The notes: generated by a model not told the origin, from the letters alone. A stretch of 64,000 nucleotides of DNA from Enterococcus alishanensis (GCF_019218635.1 NZ_JAHUZB010000002.1:310001-374000), one strand, 5' to 3'. Counted from the stretch's first letter, positions 37,717-47,750 are shown. Numbers and translations are program-made.

Positions 37717-39807
37717 TTATTTTCCATAAAAAGCAACACCTTCATTTTGCCAATCAAGTCTTAATAAATGATCTCTTTCTTCTACATTACTGGTGTAATG
37801 ATGATTGAAAGCCGTCTGATTTTTATTATAGACACGATAAATTGGTTGTCCATTACTCTCGGCAGAATAAAAAGCTATACCCTCTTGACGCCACCCGATA
37901 TTACCTAGTTGATTGTATTCATCTTTGTTGGCAGTATAAAAATGCTCTCCAGAATTTGGATTGTACAAACGCCAAACCTCTTTTCCTGAAGTGGGTGTCA
38001 TCCATGCATTTTTTTCGTCATGCCAGCCTATAGAAATCAAATGATTTTTTTCTTTTGTTGATAAAGTATAAAAATGTTCCCCAGTGTTTGGATTATACAA
38101 ACGGTAAAGATTTTGACCATTGCTGGTAATTTTTACAGTTATCTCTTTTTTTATTTCTTCATTGAAAAGAATAGTCAAATTATAATCACCAGTCGCCGTA
38201 TTTTCTTGAGTATCAATCAAACCTGTTTCATCAATTGTTGCACTCGGATTATTCGTTAAATCAGCTGTTTTTGATACTAATTGATACTTAATTTGATTCG
38301 TAATCCAAGAATCAGTGATTGGTTTCTGATTGCCATCTAGAATTTCTGAGTTAATGGATAATTGATTACCTTGACTAATTTCAAGTTCGTTGTTAAGAAT
38401 ACTAATTTTTTCCGGTCGCGGATGACTGATGATTGTTACAGTAGGTTGAAGATTTTTTGGATTCTTGATAGTCACATCTGAATTTTCAATTTCACCAGTA
38501 AAAGTATACTTTCCAGGGACTTTTTCATCATAATTTTTTGTATCCCATTTTGAAACGGATACTTCTTGTTGACGACCATCATCTAAAGTCATAGTAACGT
38601 TTTTTGGTAAATTCAATGTATCTACGGTTTGACCAGTTAAGATATGTTGTTCAGTTTGATTGAAAGAACTGATATTTCTGCTAAGCACTTTGTCTAAAAA
38701 TGCTTGTAAAGTCTGCGTATATAATTCTGGATCTGCTTCGTAAGAGGCCGCGTGTTCAGCTCCTTCGACTGTTAACAATTCTTTGTATCCTTGACTTTTT
38801 GCATATAATTCTTCAGCAACACTGACGGGTGTCCCTGTATCTGCGCGACCATGAATGAAAAGTTTTGGAATGCTATTTTGTAAACTATCAATCGGTGCAA
38901 TTTCCTCCAGCCTAAATCCTAAAAGTGCTTTCGTTCGTCTACTTACTTGTTCCGCTAATTGTTCAGGGTCAATAAAATCTAAGAATGGAAATTGCTCAAA
39001 AACTTCATCAAAACCACTAGTATCACCGTTGAATAAAACATCATATCCGCTGTCTTCGATATAAGCTGCTACATTTGGGTGAGGATTTTTTTGTGACATC
39101 ATTGTTACAGAAGCACCCATTGATAGTCCCATCAGAATAATTCTTTGATCTGAACTAGTTTGATTTACTTCGTTATCAATCCATAGATTCAAGTCATCTT
39201 GTTCATAATAACCAAATGACAAATATTTCCCTTCACTGCCATTCAATCCTCGACTGGAGATAATCAAAACATTGAAGCCGTCTTCCGCAAAAATTTTAGC
39301 TTGTCGGATTAAATCATTCCAGTTTGCTCTGTAGCCATGATGCAAAATGGCTGTGGTATCAGATTTGTTGTCAATGTAACGACCAGTCAATTTGATTGGA
39401 TGTGTTACCTGATTGCCTGAACTATCGTGATAAGTTTCAGTTGTTTCAATCGTTCTGATACTAATATTGTCTAAGCTTTGATACCAATTTTTGGTATACC
39501 AATCACGACTCCCTTCCTCTGGATTTTCTGAAATCTCAATATTTTCATTAAAGTTTAAAATTGGATTATCTGCTAAAAAAACAAAATTTATCACTAAGTC
39601 AATAAGTGCATCAGGCAATTGTCCATCTGCCGTTAAAGGCACGTTGTCACCTTTTACTCCGGCTTGCTCTAATTCTTGCTTCAATTCATTCATTTTTTGT
39701 TCTGAATTCACATCTGCTTTTTCATCAGCAAAAGTCTGACTACTGTACGCTGTTTGTAAACTTAAAAAACAACATGCAATCAGCAATAAACCAATATTTC
39801 TTTTCAT
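37717..39807 (-). CDS. Secreted alpha/beta hydrolase with Ig-like domains and DUF5648 repeats
   Basis: A 696-residue exported protein; ATG 39807 is 8 bases after AAGGAG, and the TTG before it is ignored. Signal peptide about 1-27. The hydrolase domain (about 90-370) has the cap-like YRANWNDLIRQAK, nucleophile S229 in MGLSMGAS, and probable D323 and H352. It resembles the YqkD group of serine hydrolases. An Ig-like Big_4-type domain (LPKNVTMTLDDGR ... GKYTFTGEI) and a second beta domain follow. The last 131 residues are three DUF5648 repeats (YRLYNPNTGEHFYT, WRLYNPNSGEHFYT, then a degenerate YRVYNK...HHYTS) ending in FYGK. No LPXTG or membrane anchor. First of three paralogues within 7 kb. Confidence 0.85.
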   Translation of the reverse strand: MKRNIGLLLIACCFLSLQTAYSSQTFADEKADVNSEQKMNELKQELEQAGVKGDNVPLTADGQLPDALIDLVINFVFLADNPILNFNENIEISENPEEGSRDWYTKNWYQSLDNISIRTIETTETYHDSSGNQVTHPIKLTGRYIDNKSDTTAILHHGYRANWNDLIRQAKIFAEDGFNVLIISSRGLNGSEGKYLSFGYYEQDDLNLWIDNEVNQTSSDQRIILMGLSMGASVTMMSQKNPHPNVAAYIEDSGYDVLFNGDTSGFDEVFEQFPFLDFIDPEQLAEQVSRRTKALLGFRLEEIAPIDSLQNSIPKLFIHGRADTGTPVSVAEELYAKSQGYKELLTVEGAEHAASYEADPELYTQTLQAFLDKVLSRNISSFNQTEQHILTGQTVDTLNLPKNVTMTLDDGRQQEVSVSKWDTKNYDEKVPGKYTFTGEIENSDVTIKNPKNLQPTVTIISHPRPEKISILNNELEISQGNQLSINSEILDGNQKPITDSWITNQIKYQLVSKTADLTNNPSATIDETGLIDTQENTATGDYNLTILFNEEIKKEITVKITSNGQNLYRLYNPNTGEHFYTLSTKEKNHLISIGWHDEKNAWMTPTSGKEVWRLYNPNSGEHFYTANKDEYNQLGNIGWRQEGIAFYSAESNGQPIYRVYNKNQTAFNHHYTSNVEERDHLLRLDWQNEGVAFYGK

Positions 39808-41098
39808 CAAATCTACTCCTTACACTATATTTAATATAAACATAACATATAATAGTATTTTTAGGATGATAAAATTCTCTATTAGAAAAAGATTATTTAC
39901 TTAAGATGTTAATATAATTGTATTTTCATGTAAATGTTAGTGTATGTAATAAAATTAAATACTTTAAACTATAAAGATTATTATTAATGTATTTATCTTT
40001 AACTTGAATTTCTCCGAATTAGTGACTTGAGAAAATATGAAAATGAATATAGGCTAGAGCAATTTATAGTTTAGACAATCGCGAATATTGAGCATAGTAA
40101 ATCTGTATTCTGAGATGGAATAAAAGAATGTTTTAAATTATTAGAGACGGTACTGTCCCTCAAAAGTTAGATTTTTGGTCTAACTTCTAAGGGGCTTTTT
40201 AGACTGGTATAGTCAGGCCTTTTTTAGTTTTTTGAATTTAATACGAACGATGAAATTTCAAAGTATATTTAGCACTGAGTTCAAAAAATAATCTAAACAT
40301 ATGCGAACTGCTACTGTTTTTCAAAAATATACCGCATTGCAGTGGAAAAAGGTTCTATTCATTTTGAGAACGTTCTCCAATATACTTTTTATTAGAGAAA
40401 AGATATTAACTAAAATCTATCGATAGACAATAGTATTAAGTGAGAAGGTGATCTTATGAATAATATGATTTAAATATGTAAAGTAAAAACGATGATGTTA
40501 GTACTAGAGGTAATAAAAGAATGGTGTTACTAAGTTTGCAAATATGGGTGAATCATTAATAAGAGTGTCGCAAACTAATCTGAATTTCAATATGGTTACT
40601 TACTTATAGAGTAGTGGGTATGCAAATGCACTTAAAAAATTAGTATATGTCATTAATTATTTTGTAATGTTTTTACTTAATAGTAAATAAATTAAGTCAG
40701 TTAGAAAACTGATTTTAGGTTAGATCTCAGTATTCAGAAAGACTATCTATCTAAATAATCAAATTCTACAACTATATTTATGGTTGAATCGATGAATTTA
40801 TCCAGTAGGAGATATGGAATATCTATGTGAGTATCAATTACAAAGAAAAATAATAGTCGTTAGACCATTCATGAACAATAGCAGAATCAAAACTCGGAAT
40901 TCCATAAAGAAGGAAAAAGATTTTAGAGATTTTTATAATAAATAAAATGAACTATTTTAAATTTACTTAAATAATCATTAAAAAAATTGTAGCATATTCG
41001 AAATAAAATAACTAATGTTATTTAAAAGGCGATTCATTAATATACAAATTATTTGAGAGTTTTGTTTTAATAAAAAAATTGAAGGAGAAGGCTAATAA
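39808..41098. other. 1.3-kb gene-poor AT-rich region between two hydrolase paralogues
   Basis: No intact gene is visible on either strand. Contents: a terminator-like hairpin (40157-40200); two 12-bp palindromes, GAGAACGTTCTC (40366-40377) and TCTATCGATAGA (40416-40427); and a good ribosome site (AGAAGGTGAT, 40443-40452) before ATG 40456, whose frame stops after five codons. The orphan initiation signal and scattered short protein-like frames suggest decayed coding DNA, but I cannot identify an ancestor. Confidence 0.5.
40157..40200 (+). terminator. Hairpin with T tail, possible insertion-sequence end
   Basis: AAGTTAGA (40164-40171) pairs with TCTAACTT (40179-40186), flanked by CCCT and AGGGG, then a T run. 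The preceding TACTGTCC resembles ends of some IS3-family elements in enterococci (recalled, not checked). It has no gene immediately upstream. Confidence 0.45.
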
Positions 41099-42520
41099 AT
41101 GAAAAAAACAGGAATAATACTAGTTTTGTTAGGCAATCTATTTTTTTCCCCGCCTCATACATTAGCTGAGGCGACGATTCAAACTAACGAACAGCCATTA
41201 AGAAATAATATTCAAGTAGAGCGGGATGAACCAGATTTTAGTAGTCAAAAAGAAATGATAGATATTATCGAAGAGGAGATGAATAATACTGAAGAATCAA
41301 ACAATCAGAAATTACCAGATATAGTAGCTAATATCATATTCAGAATGACATTTGAAGCGAATATCCCAATACTAAATCTAAAGGATGATCTAATTGTTAC
41401 AGATGATTCAGAAGTAGGAAGTTTTGATTGGTACACGATGAATTGGTATGATCAGCTGGATAATACTAGTGATCGATATATTACAGCTAATGAAACTTAT
41501 CAAGATATACATGGGGATGAAATAAATAGACCAATTAAGCTTCGGAGTAGATATATCGATAATGGTTCAGATACAACTGTTTTAATAAATCATGGTTGGC
41601 GAACACCATGGAATAAATTGATCAAACCAGCCAAATTTTTTTCTGATGAAGGTTACAATGTCATGATGATTTCTAATCGAGCGCTTAATGGAAGTGGAGG
41701 AAAATATTTTACTTTTGGTTATAGTGAACAATCTGATTTGAACCAATGGATTGAAGATGAGGTAACGAGAACTGCACCAAATCAAAAAATTGTACTAATG
41801 GGGGTATCGATGGGGGCATCAGTAGTGATGATGTCACAAAATAATCCCCATCCCAATGTGGCTGCTTATATTGAGGATTGTGGATTTGCCACATTAAGGG
41901 ATGAAATTAAACATGTCTACGCAGGGTTTACTGAGCTAATCCCGTCATTGAAAAAAATTAGTGGTGATACCGTTGTGGAACAAATCAGTCAAAGAACAGA
42001 AATGACATTAGGATTTAGTATTGATCAAATTGCTCCTGTTGATGCTTTAAGTATCAATCAAACTCCTAAGTTATTTGTTCATGGAGGATCAGATGATTTT
42101 ATTCCATTGAGTGCAGTTGAACAGATGTATGACACCAGTATTGGCCCCAAAGAAAAATTGATTGTTGCAGGTGCTGGACATGGTGATTCTTATAATGTTA
42201 ATCCACTATTGTATCAACAAACTGTCCAAAGATTTTTACAAGATATTCTCCATAAAAAAATTGTATCGTTTGATGTTCATGAACATCAGGTTCCTGTTGG
42301 AACCGCTGTAGAAAACTTAAACTTACCAGAGGAAGTTACTGTAATTCTGAATGATGGGAGCCTAGAAGCCGTTAAAGTATCCAATTGGGAAGCAATTCAT
42401 TATGATGACACTCAAGTCGGTAGCTACACTTTTAGTGGAACATTGGAAATAGAAAATCAAAATATTATTAATCCAGATTATTTGAAGCCAGTTTTAACTG
42501 TTGTGTCTCAAGAAAATTAA
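41099..42520 (+). CDS. Secreted alpha/beta hydrolase, short paralogue without DUF5648
   Basis: A 473-residue exported paralogue of the flanking hydrolases; ATG 41099 with AAGGAG 11 bases upstream. Signal peptide about 1-25. The catalytic Ser lies in MGVSMGAS, with a candidate Asp in FVHGGSDDF and His in AGAGHGDSY. One Big_4-like domain follows (LPEEVTVILNDGS ... GSYTFSGTL), and the protein then stops (LTVVSQEN) exactly where the other two continue with a second beta domain and DUF5648. The DNA after the stop shows no trace of the missing domains, so the loss looks like a clean deletion or a distinct natural form. About 200 bases separate it from the next paralogue. Confidence 0.83.
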   Translation: MKKTGIILVLLGNLFFSPPHTLAEATIQTNEQPLRNNIQVERDEPDFSSQKEMIDIIEEEMNNTEESNNQKLPDIVANIIFRMTFEANIPILNLKDDLIVTDDSEVGSFDWYTMNWYDQLDNTSDRYITANETYQDIHGDEINRPIKLRSRYIDNGSDTTVLINHGWRTPWNKLIKPAKFFSDEGYNVMMISNRALNGSGGKYFTFGYSEQSDLNQWIEDEVTRTAPNQKIVLMGVSMGASVVMMSQNNPHPNVAAYIEDCGFATLRDEIKHVYAGFTELIPSLKKISGDTVVEQISQRTEMTLGFSIDQIAPVDALSINQTPKLFVHGGSDDFIPLSAVEQMYDTSIGPKEKLIVAGAGHGDSYNVNPLLYQQTVQRFLQDILHKKIVSFDVHEHQVPVGTAVENLNLPEEVTVILNDGSLEAVKVSNWEAIHYDDTQVGSYTFSGTLEIENQNIINPDYLKPVLTVVSQEN

Positions 42521-42720
42521 GTGGATAATAATTTTTCTAAAATATTTCTATGAGTAGGTTATAAGGTAAACAATATTTTACTGTTTAATATAAATTGATG
42601 CTTAGTCCTTTTAAACTATTTTTTATTGTTTCTAAGACAAATGAAAAGTCTGCTTTGTAATTTGAAGTTTATTTATTATTTTTATGAAGTTAAAAATAAA
42701 TTATGGAGGTTAGATTTATA

Positions 42721-44792
42721 ATGAAAAAAGTTGTTCTATTATGTGCTGCTTGTTTGGGATTTTCTTTAATTGGAATACCGATTGATGCTAAAGAAACAGC
42801 TCAAGGTCAAGAAATAACTGGAGAAGAAGTTAGATCATTGGTATCCCAAAGTGACTCACCTGATTTTAAATCAAAATTTAAAGAGACACTAGAAAAAGAA
42901 CTAATACAAAAGGGGGTCAGTAATCCTGAAGAACTGTTGTCATCAAATAAACCATTGCCAGATTTTGTAATTGATATCGCTTTCAACATTATGTTTAACA
43001 CAAATATTCCTTTAATGAATATGAATGACGATTTAATAGTTAGTGGAGACCCTGAAGAAGGATCTGCGGAATGGTATGTTACAAGTTGGTACAATCATTT
43101 GGAGAACACAAGTTATCGTTATATTAATGCACATGAAACTTATCGAGATATTCGAGGAAATGAAGTGAGTCATCCGATTAAACTACGTAGTAGATATATT
43201 GACCATGGAGCTGATAAAACAGCAATATTGTATCATGGATATCGAGCGAATTGGTTTGATACGATTAGACAAGCGAAATTCTTTTCTGATGAAGGATATA
43301 ATGTATTAATGGTAGCTAGTCGTGCTTTGAATGGAAGTGAAGGTAAATATATTACCTTTGGTTATTATGAACAAGATGATTTAAATCAATGGATTTCTGA
43401 TGAAGTTGCTCAAACAAATCCCAATCAAAAAATTGTTTTACAAGGAATATCAATGGGGGCTGCCACAACAATGATGTCACAGACTACTCCTCATCCTAAT
43501 GTTTTTGCTTATATTGAAGATTGTGGATATAAGGGGTTGGTATCTGAAGATGCAGGGGAGTTTGTTTCGGCAATTTTTGGTCAGTTTAATCAGAAAACTG
43601 AAGAGAGACTTGGTTTTAATTTAAATCAAATTAGTCCTCTTAATAGTGTTTCAAAAAATGAGTTACCTAAATTATTTATCATTGGCAGTGAAGATACGGA
43701 AGATAATGTAATTGGGACAGACGATCTATTTAATGCAAGTGCTGGATATAAAGAGAAGCTCGTTGTGGAAGGCGCGGGTCATGGACAAGCATTTGAGACG
43801 GATCCTGAATTATATCAAAGAACAATGCGTAATTTCTTAAAGGTTGCTTTGAAGCAAAATATCAGCTCTTTTGAATTACCTGATTATCATACTTCCACAG
43901 GTCTTTCTGTTAATGAATTAGACTTACCAACTGAAGTGGATACCAAGTTAGAAGATGGAACTCAAGTTTCTGTACCAGTATCAAATTGGGAAATGATTCA
44001 TTATGATGAAAACAAGGCGGGTAATTATACCTTTAGTGGCACAGTTGAAGAGGTAGATGGGATAGATAATTTGAATAATCTTAGGCCCACATTAAATGTG
44101 ATTACACATCCGATTCTTAAAAAAATTGAGATTCTCAATAAAAATATGGAATTGCAGCAAGGAAACGAACTTCAAATTAATGTACAGTTAACTGATGAAA
44201 ATAATCAGGTTATCAATGATGATTGGGTAAGAAATCAGGTTCAGTATAAGGTGGAATTTGACTCTGCAAATACAACCAATAATCACAATGTATCGGTTGA
44301 CGAAGATGGGGTTATTAACACTGATGCAAACACTGCTGTGGGAACTTATAAAGTTACTGCCTATAGTGGTGAAGTATCTACATCAACTAGTTTAGAAGTT
44401 AAGAAAAATCAAGAGAATTTTAACTTGTATCGATTGTATAATGAAAGTAGTGGAGAGCATTTCTATACCTTGTCAAACGATGAGAGAAGTAATCTAATTT
44501 CATATGGCTGGACTGATGAAGGTGTCTCGTGGATAACTTCGGAGTCTGGAGATCCGGTTTGGAGAGCCTATAATCCTAATACGGGAGAACATATTTATAC
44601 TGCTAGTTTAGCTGAATATGAAAATCTATACTCCAAAAATTGGGTGAAAGAGGGGCATGCATTTTATTCAATGAATACTTCTGAAGGGATACCGATTTAT
44701 CGACTATATAATAAACAAAAAGCTTAGAAGAAAAGAAATGGCTAATTGAGAATGGATGGTATGATGAAGGAATTGTATTTTACGGTAACTAA
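42721..44792 (+). CDS. Secreted alpha/beta hydrolase paralogue, C-terminal DUF5648 repeat frameshifted
   Basis: The main frame runs 42721-44727 (668 residues). ATG 42721 is 11 bases after GGAGG (42705-42709); ATG 42703 overlaps that site. Signal peptide about 1-23, hydrolase domain with Ser in QGISMGAA, His in GAGHGQAF, and a weaker acidic position (IIGSEDTED). Two beta domains follow, then two full DUF5648 repeats (YRLYNESSGEHFYT, WRAYNPNTGEHIYT). The third begins IYRLYNK and is cut by TAG at 44725. In another frame, codons 44727-44789 read on as EEKKWLIENGWYDEGIVFYGN before TAA (44790-44792), the expected repeat ending. So the last repeat has a frameshift plus loss of its HHYTS segment. Confidence 0.82.
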
Positions 44793-44819
44793 TAATAATA
44801 ATTGATACGAATAATAAGT

Positions 44820-44845
44820 AGAGCAGAGAAATCTGCTCTTTTTTT
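44820..44845 (+). terminator. Terminator of the hydrolase gene
   Basis: GAGCAGA (44821-44827) pairs with TCTGCTC (44832-44838), followed by TTTTTTT. Confidence 0.9.
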
Positions 44846-44965
44846 GTATTGGTAGGAAAGATCGAACTTATTAAAATTTAGTTATTAAGGCATCTTTAGT
44901 AAAAAAATACATTATCAATGCGGTAATAGTCTATATTCATTTATTATCTTTTATAATATATAATC

Positions 44966-44985
44966 AAATCATAAATATATGATTT
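44966..44985. promoter_or_regulatory. Palindrome upstream of the lactose/cellobiose-class PTS operon
   Basis: AAATCATA-AATA-TATGATTT is a perfect 8-bp dyad, 74 bases before the first PTS gene and next to AT-rich -10-like sequence (TATAATATATAAT near 44952). It is a candidate operator for the PRD-type activator in this operon. The remaining 44846-45058 holds nothing else I can name. Confidence 0.45.
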
Positions 44986-45058
44986 ATGCATAAGTTAGTC
45001 TTCGGATATATAGTTTATATTATTTTTTCAAATCATCAAAGAAGAAGGAGGTAGTTTT

Positions 45059-45376
45059 ATGAAAAAAGCATTAATTATTTGTGCAGGAGGAATGTCTTCT
45101 TCTGTAATTGCAAAAAAGGTAACGAAAGAATTGAAAAATATGGGAAATGATATTGAAGTGACTGCAACATCCCAGTCTCAAGGAACAACAACAATTAATA
45201 AAGATGAATTTGAATTATATCTAGTAAGCCCGCAAACTAAAATGTTTTTTGCTAGTTTAGAAAAAGCGGCCAGTAAATACGGCAAACCTGCTATTAATAT
45301 ACCCCCGCAAGCATACATTCCTGTACCCACGGGGATACAAAAATTAGCTCAATTAATTACAGAGAATATTGAATAA
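45059..45376 (+). CDS. PTS lactose/cellobiose-class enzyme IIB
   Basis: A 105-residue cytosolic phosphotransfer protein. ATG 45059 has AAGGAGG (45045-45051) 7 bases upstream. The N-terminal strand-loop KKALIICAGGMSSSVIAKK carries the phosphocysteine C8. It receives phosphate from IIA and passes it to sugar bound by IIC. First gene of a IIB-regulator-IIA-membrane protein-IIC cluster. Whether the sugar is cellobiose, chitobiose, lactose or another diholoside cannot be told from IIB. Confidence 0.93.
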   Translation: MKKALIICAGGMSSSVIAKKVTKELKNMGNDIEVTATSQSQGTTTINKDEFELYLVSPQTKMFFASLEKAASKYGKPAINIPPQAYIPVPTGIQKLAQLITENIE

Positions 45377-45388
45377 GGATTGATTACT

Positions 45389-47410
45389 ATGTTGAGTAAA
45401 CGGGAATTTCAAATTTTAAAATTGCTTGTAGAACAAATAGGTCATTACTTAACTAGTCAAGATATTGCATTATCTCTTGAAGTCTCTGGCCGCACAGTTC
45501 GAAAATACTTACATTTGTTGGAAGATACATTAAAAAAAGAACAAGTTGCAGAAATAAAAGCAAAACAAGGAAGTGGTTATAAAATAATTATTCGTGATAA
45601 AAAGAAATTCAGTAATTTCTGTTTACGGGAGATTGAACAAGAAGCAAAAGCACAGGTTTTAGGTAACGTATCCATAGCAAATGATAGACAATATTATATT
45701 TTGAATCGTTTGTTCTTTGAACAAAGTAATATCTATGTTGATGATATTGCTGAGGAATTATTTGTCTCTCGCTCAACAATTTCTAACGAATTAGCGGAAA
45801 TAAAAAGATTGTTATCTCCTTATGATATTGAGTTGCAGAGTAAGAATAATCAAGGAATTTATATCGTTGGGCAAGAGAAAAACATACGTCATTTTATAAT
45901 GAGTTTCTTTTTTATGGACCGCTTACAAGATAATATGTTTGCATTTTCTATTTACTCAAATTTATTACAAGGAATTAATATTGAGGGAATTGTAATGATT
46001 GTTTTGGACGAATGTCGTAAATCGGGGCTCAAGTTATCTGATTTTATTGTTTATAATTTGGTTTTACATATCGGTTTGGCGATAAAAAGAATTCATGATG
46101 GATTTGAAATTGATGTATCTTTGGAGTCTTATTTAGATTTTAACTCTATCGAATACAAAACAGCTCTTAAAATAATTTCTCGGATTGAAGAATCTGATCA
46201 AATACATTTTCCCAAACAAGAAGCAGAATTTATTACTATGCATTTAAAAAGTCGCGTGACAGGGCGATCTGCTCTTCACAAAGAATATTTTGATGAAGTT
46301 GAAATAAGAGAACAACTGTTAAGATCCTTAGTAGAAATTGATCAAATAGGCGCTTTTGACTTGACTAAAGATGAAATACTCATTGAAGGATTGATGGTTC
46401 ATTTCTTACCATTACTGACACGTCTTCAGAATCAGATAAAAATAGAGAATCCTTTAACCAGTGAAATCAAAAGTCAATATGCAGATTTATTCACTCTCAC
46501 TGTTAAACAGCTTTCACAAATGCCGATTTTTACAAAATATGAAATAACAGACAGTGAATGGGCGTATATAGTTATTCATGTCATTGCAGCAGTGGAGCGA
46601 TTTTATAATCATAGAAAAGCCAGAGTCATAGTTATTTGTACGACAGGACTTGGGAGCGCACAACTGATTCGAAATCGCTTAGAGCGAGAATTCGGGAGTA
46701 AAATATCGATTGAAAAAGTTATTAGTTACTATGAAGTTGCTAATCAAGATTTATCTAAAATTGATTTAATTATTTCTTCAATTAATTTAGGAAATATCAC
46801 ACTTAATCGTCCTATTCTTGAAGTTAGTGTTTTCTTGAATAAGGAGGATATACAAAAAATCAACCAGGCATTAGCTGATTTAAAAATTATGGAGCAGAAA
46901 ACGGCAATCACTAATGTTATCCAAGAAGATATTTCAGAGAAAATTGTTCTGTTGAAAAAATGTTTTAAGCCAGAATTATTCTATTGCTTAACAGGAAAAC
47001 CAGATAAAGAACAAGTTTTATCGAAATTAGTTCATGGTATTGAATCAATCGAAAATAGATCAATTGCTGAAATATTTTTCAAACAAATAAAATTGCGAGA
47101 ATCGTATAGTTCGGTAGTATTTTCAAATTATTTGGCTGTTCCTCACCCGATTGAAGCTGTCACTAATAAAGCCTATGTAGCAGTTGCTGTTGTTCCTGAA
47201 GGTGTGATTTGGGATGGGAAATATGATGGAATTCAGCTGGTCTTTCTGCTGTCACCAGATAAGTTGCAGCAATTTGAGATAGAAAAGGTGAGTCAGCTTT
47301 TGATTTTGATTATGGAAGATGACCAACTGCGAAAGCAATTAAGTCAATGTGAAAGTTTTGAGAGTTTCATCGATACGTTTATTAGAGGAATAGAAAAATC
47401 TAATAATTAA
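45389..47410 (+). CDS. PRD-containing transcriptional activator with EIIB and EIIA domains (LicR/MtlR type)
   Basis: A 673-residue regulator; ATG 45389 is 9 bases after AAGGA, which overlaps the IIB stop. Domains: helix-turn-helix 1 (about 1-60, SQDIALSLEVSGRTVRKYL), helix-turn-helix 2 (about 95-150, VDDIAEELFVSRSTISNEL), two PTS regulation domains with candidate phospho-histidines (VLHIGLAIKR, ITMHLKSRV; LMVHFLPLL, IVIHVIAAVE), a GatB-like EIIB domain (VICTTGLGSAQLIRNRL, Cys) and a C-terminal EIIA-2 domain (NYLAVPHPIEAV, His). Such proteins activate sugar operons when substrate drains phosphate from their cognate PTS. Being inside the PTS operon it almost certainly controls it. Confidence 0.93.
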   Translation: MLSKREFQILKLLVEQIGHYLTSQDIALSLEVSGRTVRKYLHLLEDTLKKEQVAEIKAKQGSGYKIIIRDKKKFSNFCLREIEQEAKAQVLGNVSIANDRQYYILNRLFFEQSNIYVDDIAEELFVSRSTISNELAEIKRLLSPYDIELQSKNNQGIYIVGQEKNIRHFIMSFFFMDRLQDNMFAFSIYSNLLQGINIEGIVMIVLDECRKSGLKLSDFIVYNLVLHIGLAIKRIHDGFEIDVSLESYLDFNSIEYKTALKIISRIEESDQIHFPKQEAEFITMHLKSRVTGRSALHKEYFDEVEIREQLLRSLVEIDQIGAFDLTKDEILIEGLMVHFLPLLTRLQNQIKIENPLTSEIKSQYADLFTLTVKQLSQMPIFTKYEITDSEWAYIVIHVIAAVERFYNHRKARVIVICTTGLGSAQLIRNRLEREFGSKISIEKVISYYEVANQDLSKIDLIISSINLGNITLNRPILEVSVFLNKEDIQKINQALADLKIMEQKTAITNVIQEDISEKIVLLKKCFKPELFYCLTGKPDKEQVLSKLVHGIESIENRSIAEIFFKQIKLRESYSSVVFSNYLAVPHPIEAVTNKAYVAVAVVPEGVIWDGKYDGIQLVFLLSPDKLQQFEIEKVSQLLILIMEDDQLRKQLSQCESFESFIDTFIRGIEKSNN

Positions 47411-47420
47411 GGGGAAAAAA

Positions 47421-47741
47421 ATGGACAATGAAAAATTACAAGAAATTGCCTTTAAAATCATTTTAAGCAGTGGAGATGCAAGAACGCTAATACATGAAGC
47501 ATTTAAAGCAATGCGAGAAAAAAATTTTAAGATGGCTCATCAATATATTGATGACGTGAACGAGGCTTTAATTGAGGCTCACAAGGTTCAAACGAGTCTC
47601 TTACAAAAATATGCAGAAGGTAAAAAAATTGAATTAGAAATAATTATGGTACACGCTCAAGATCATTTAATGACTACAATGACGTTAAAAGAGGTAGCGA
47701 TAGAAATGTTATACCTTTACAAAGAAGTAGCGGAGAAATGA
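47421..47741 (+). CDS. PTS lactose/cellobiose-class enzyme IIA
   Basis: A 106-residue three-helix-bundle protein that takes phosphate from HPr. The active histidine is H78 in IIMVHAQDHLM, the same number as in the well-studied lactococcal IIA-Lac, and AHQYIDDVNEALIEAH is typical. ATG 47421 follows a GGGGAAAAAA tract. The next gene starts within 10 bases. Confidence 0.93.
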   Translation: MDNEKLQEIAFKIILSSGDARTLIHEAFKAMREKNFKMAHQYIDDVNEALIEAHKVQTSLLQKYAEGKKIELEIIMVHAQDHLMTTMTLKEVAIEMLYLYKEVAEK

Positions 47742-47750
47742 GGTGTGACG

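Noticed and set aside
40366-40377. GAGAACGTTCTC as a LexA (SOS) box
   Set aside because: Gram-positive LexA sites need four bases between GAAC and GTTC; here the halves abut.
44713-44727. Programmed -1 frameshifting to reach the end of the DUF5648 repeat
   Set aside because: The codons there (CAA AAA GCT) do not form a canonical X XXY YYZ slippery heptamer in the right phase, and part of the repeat is missing anyway.
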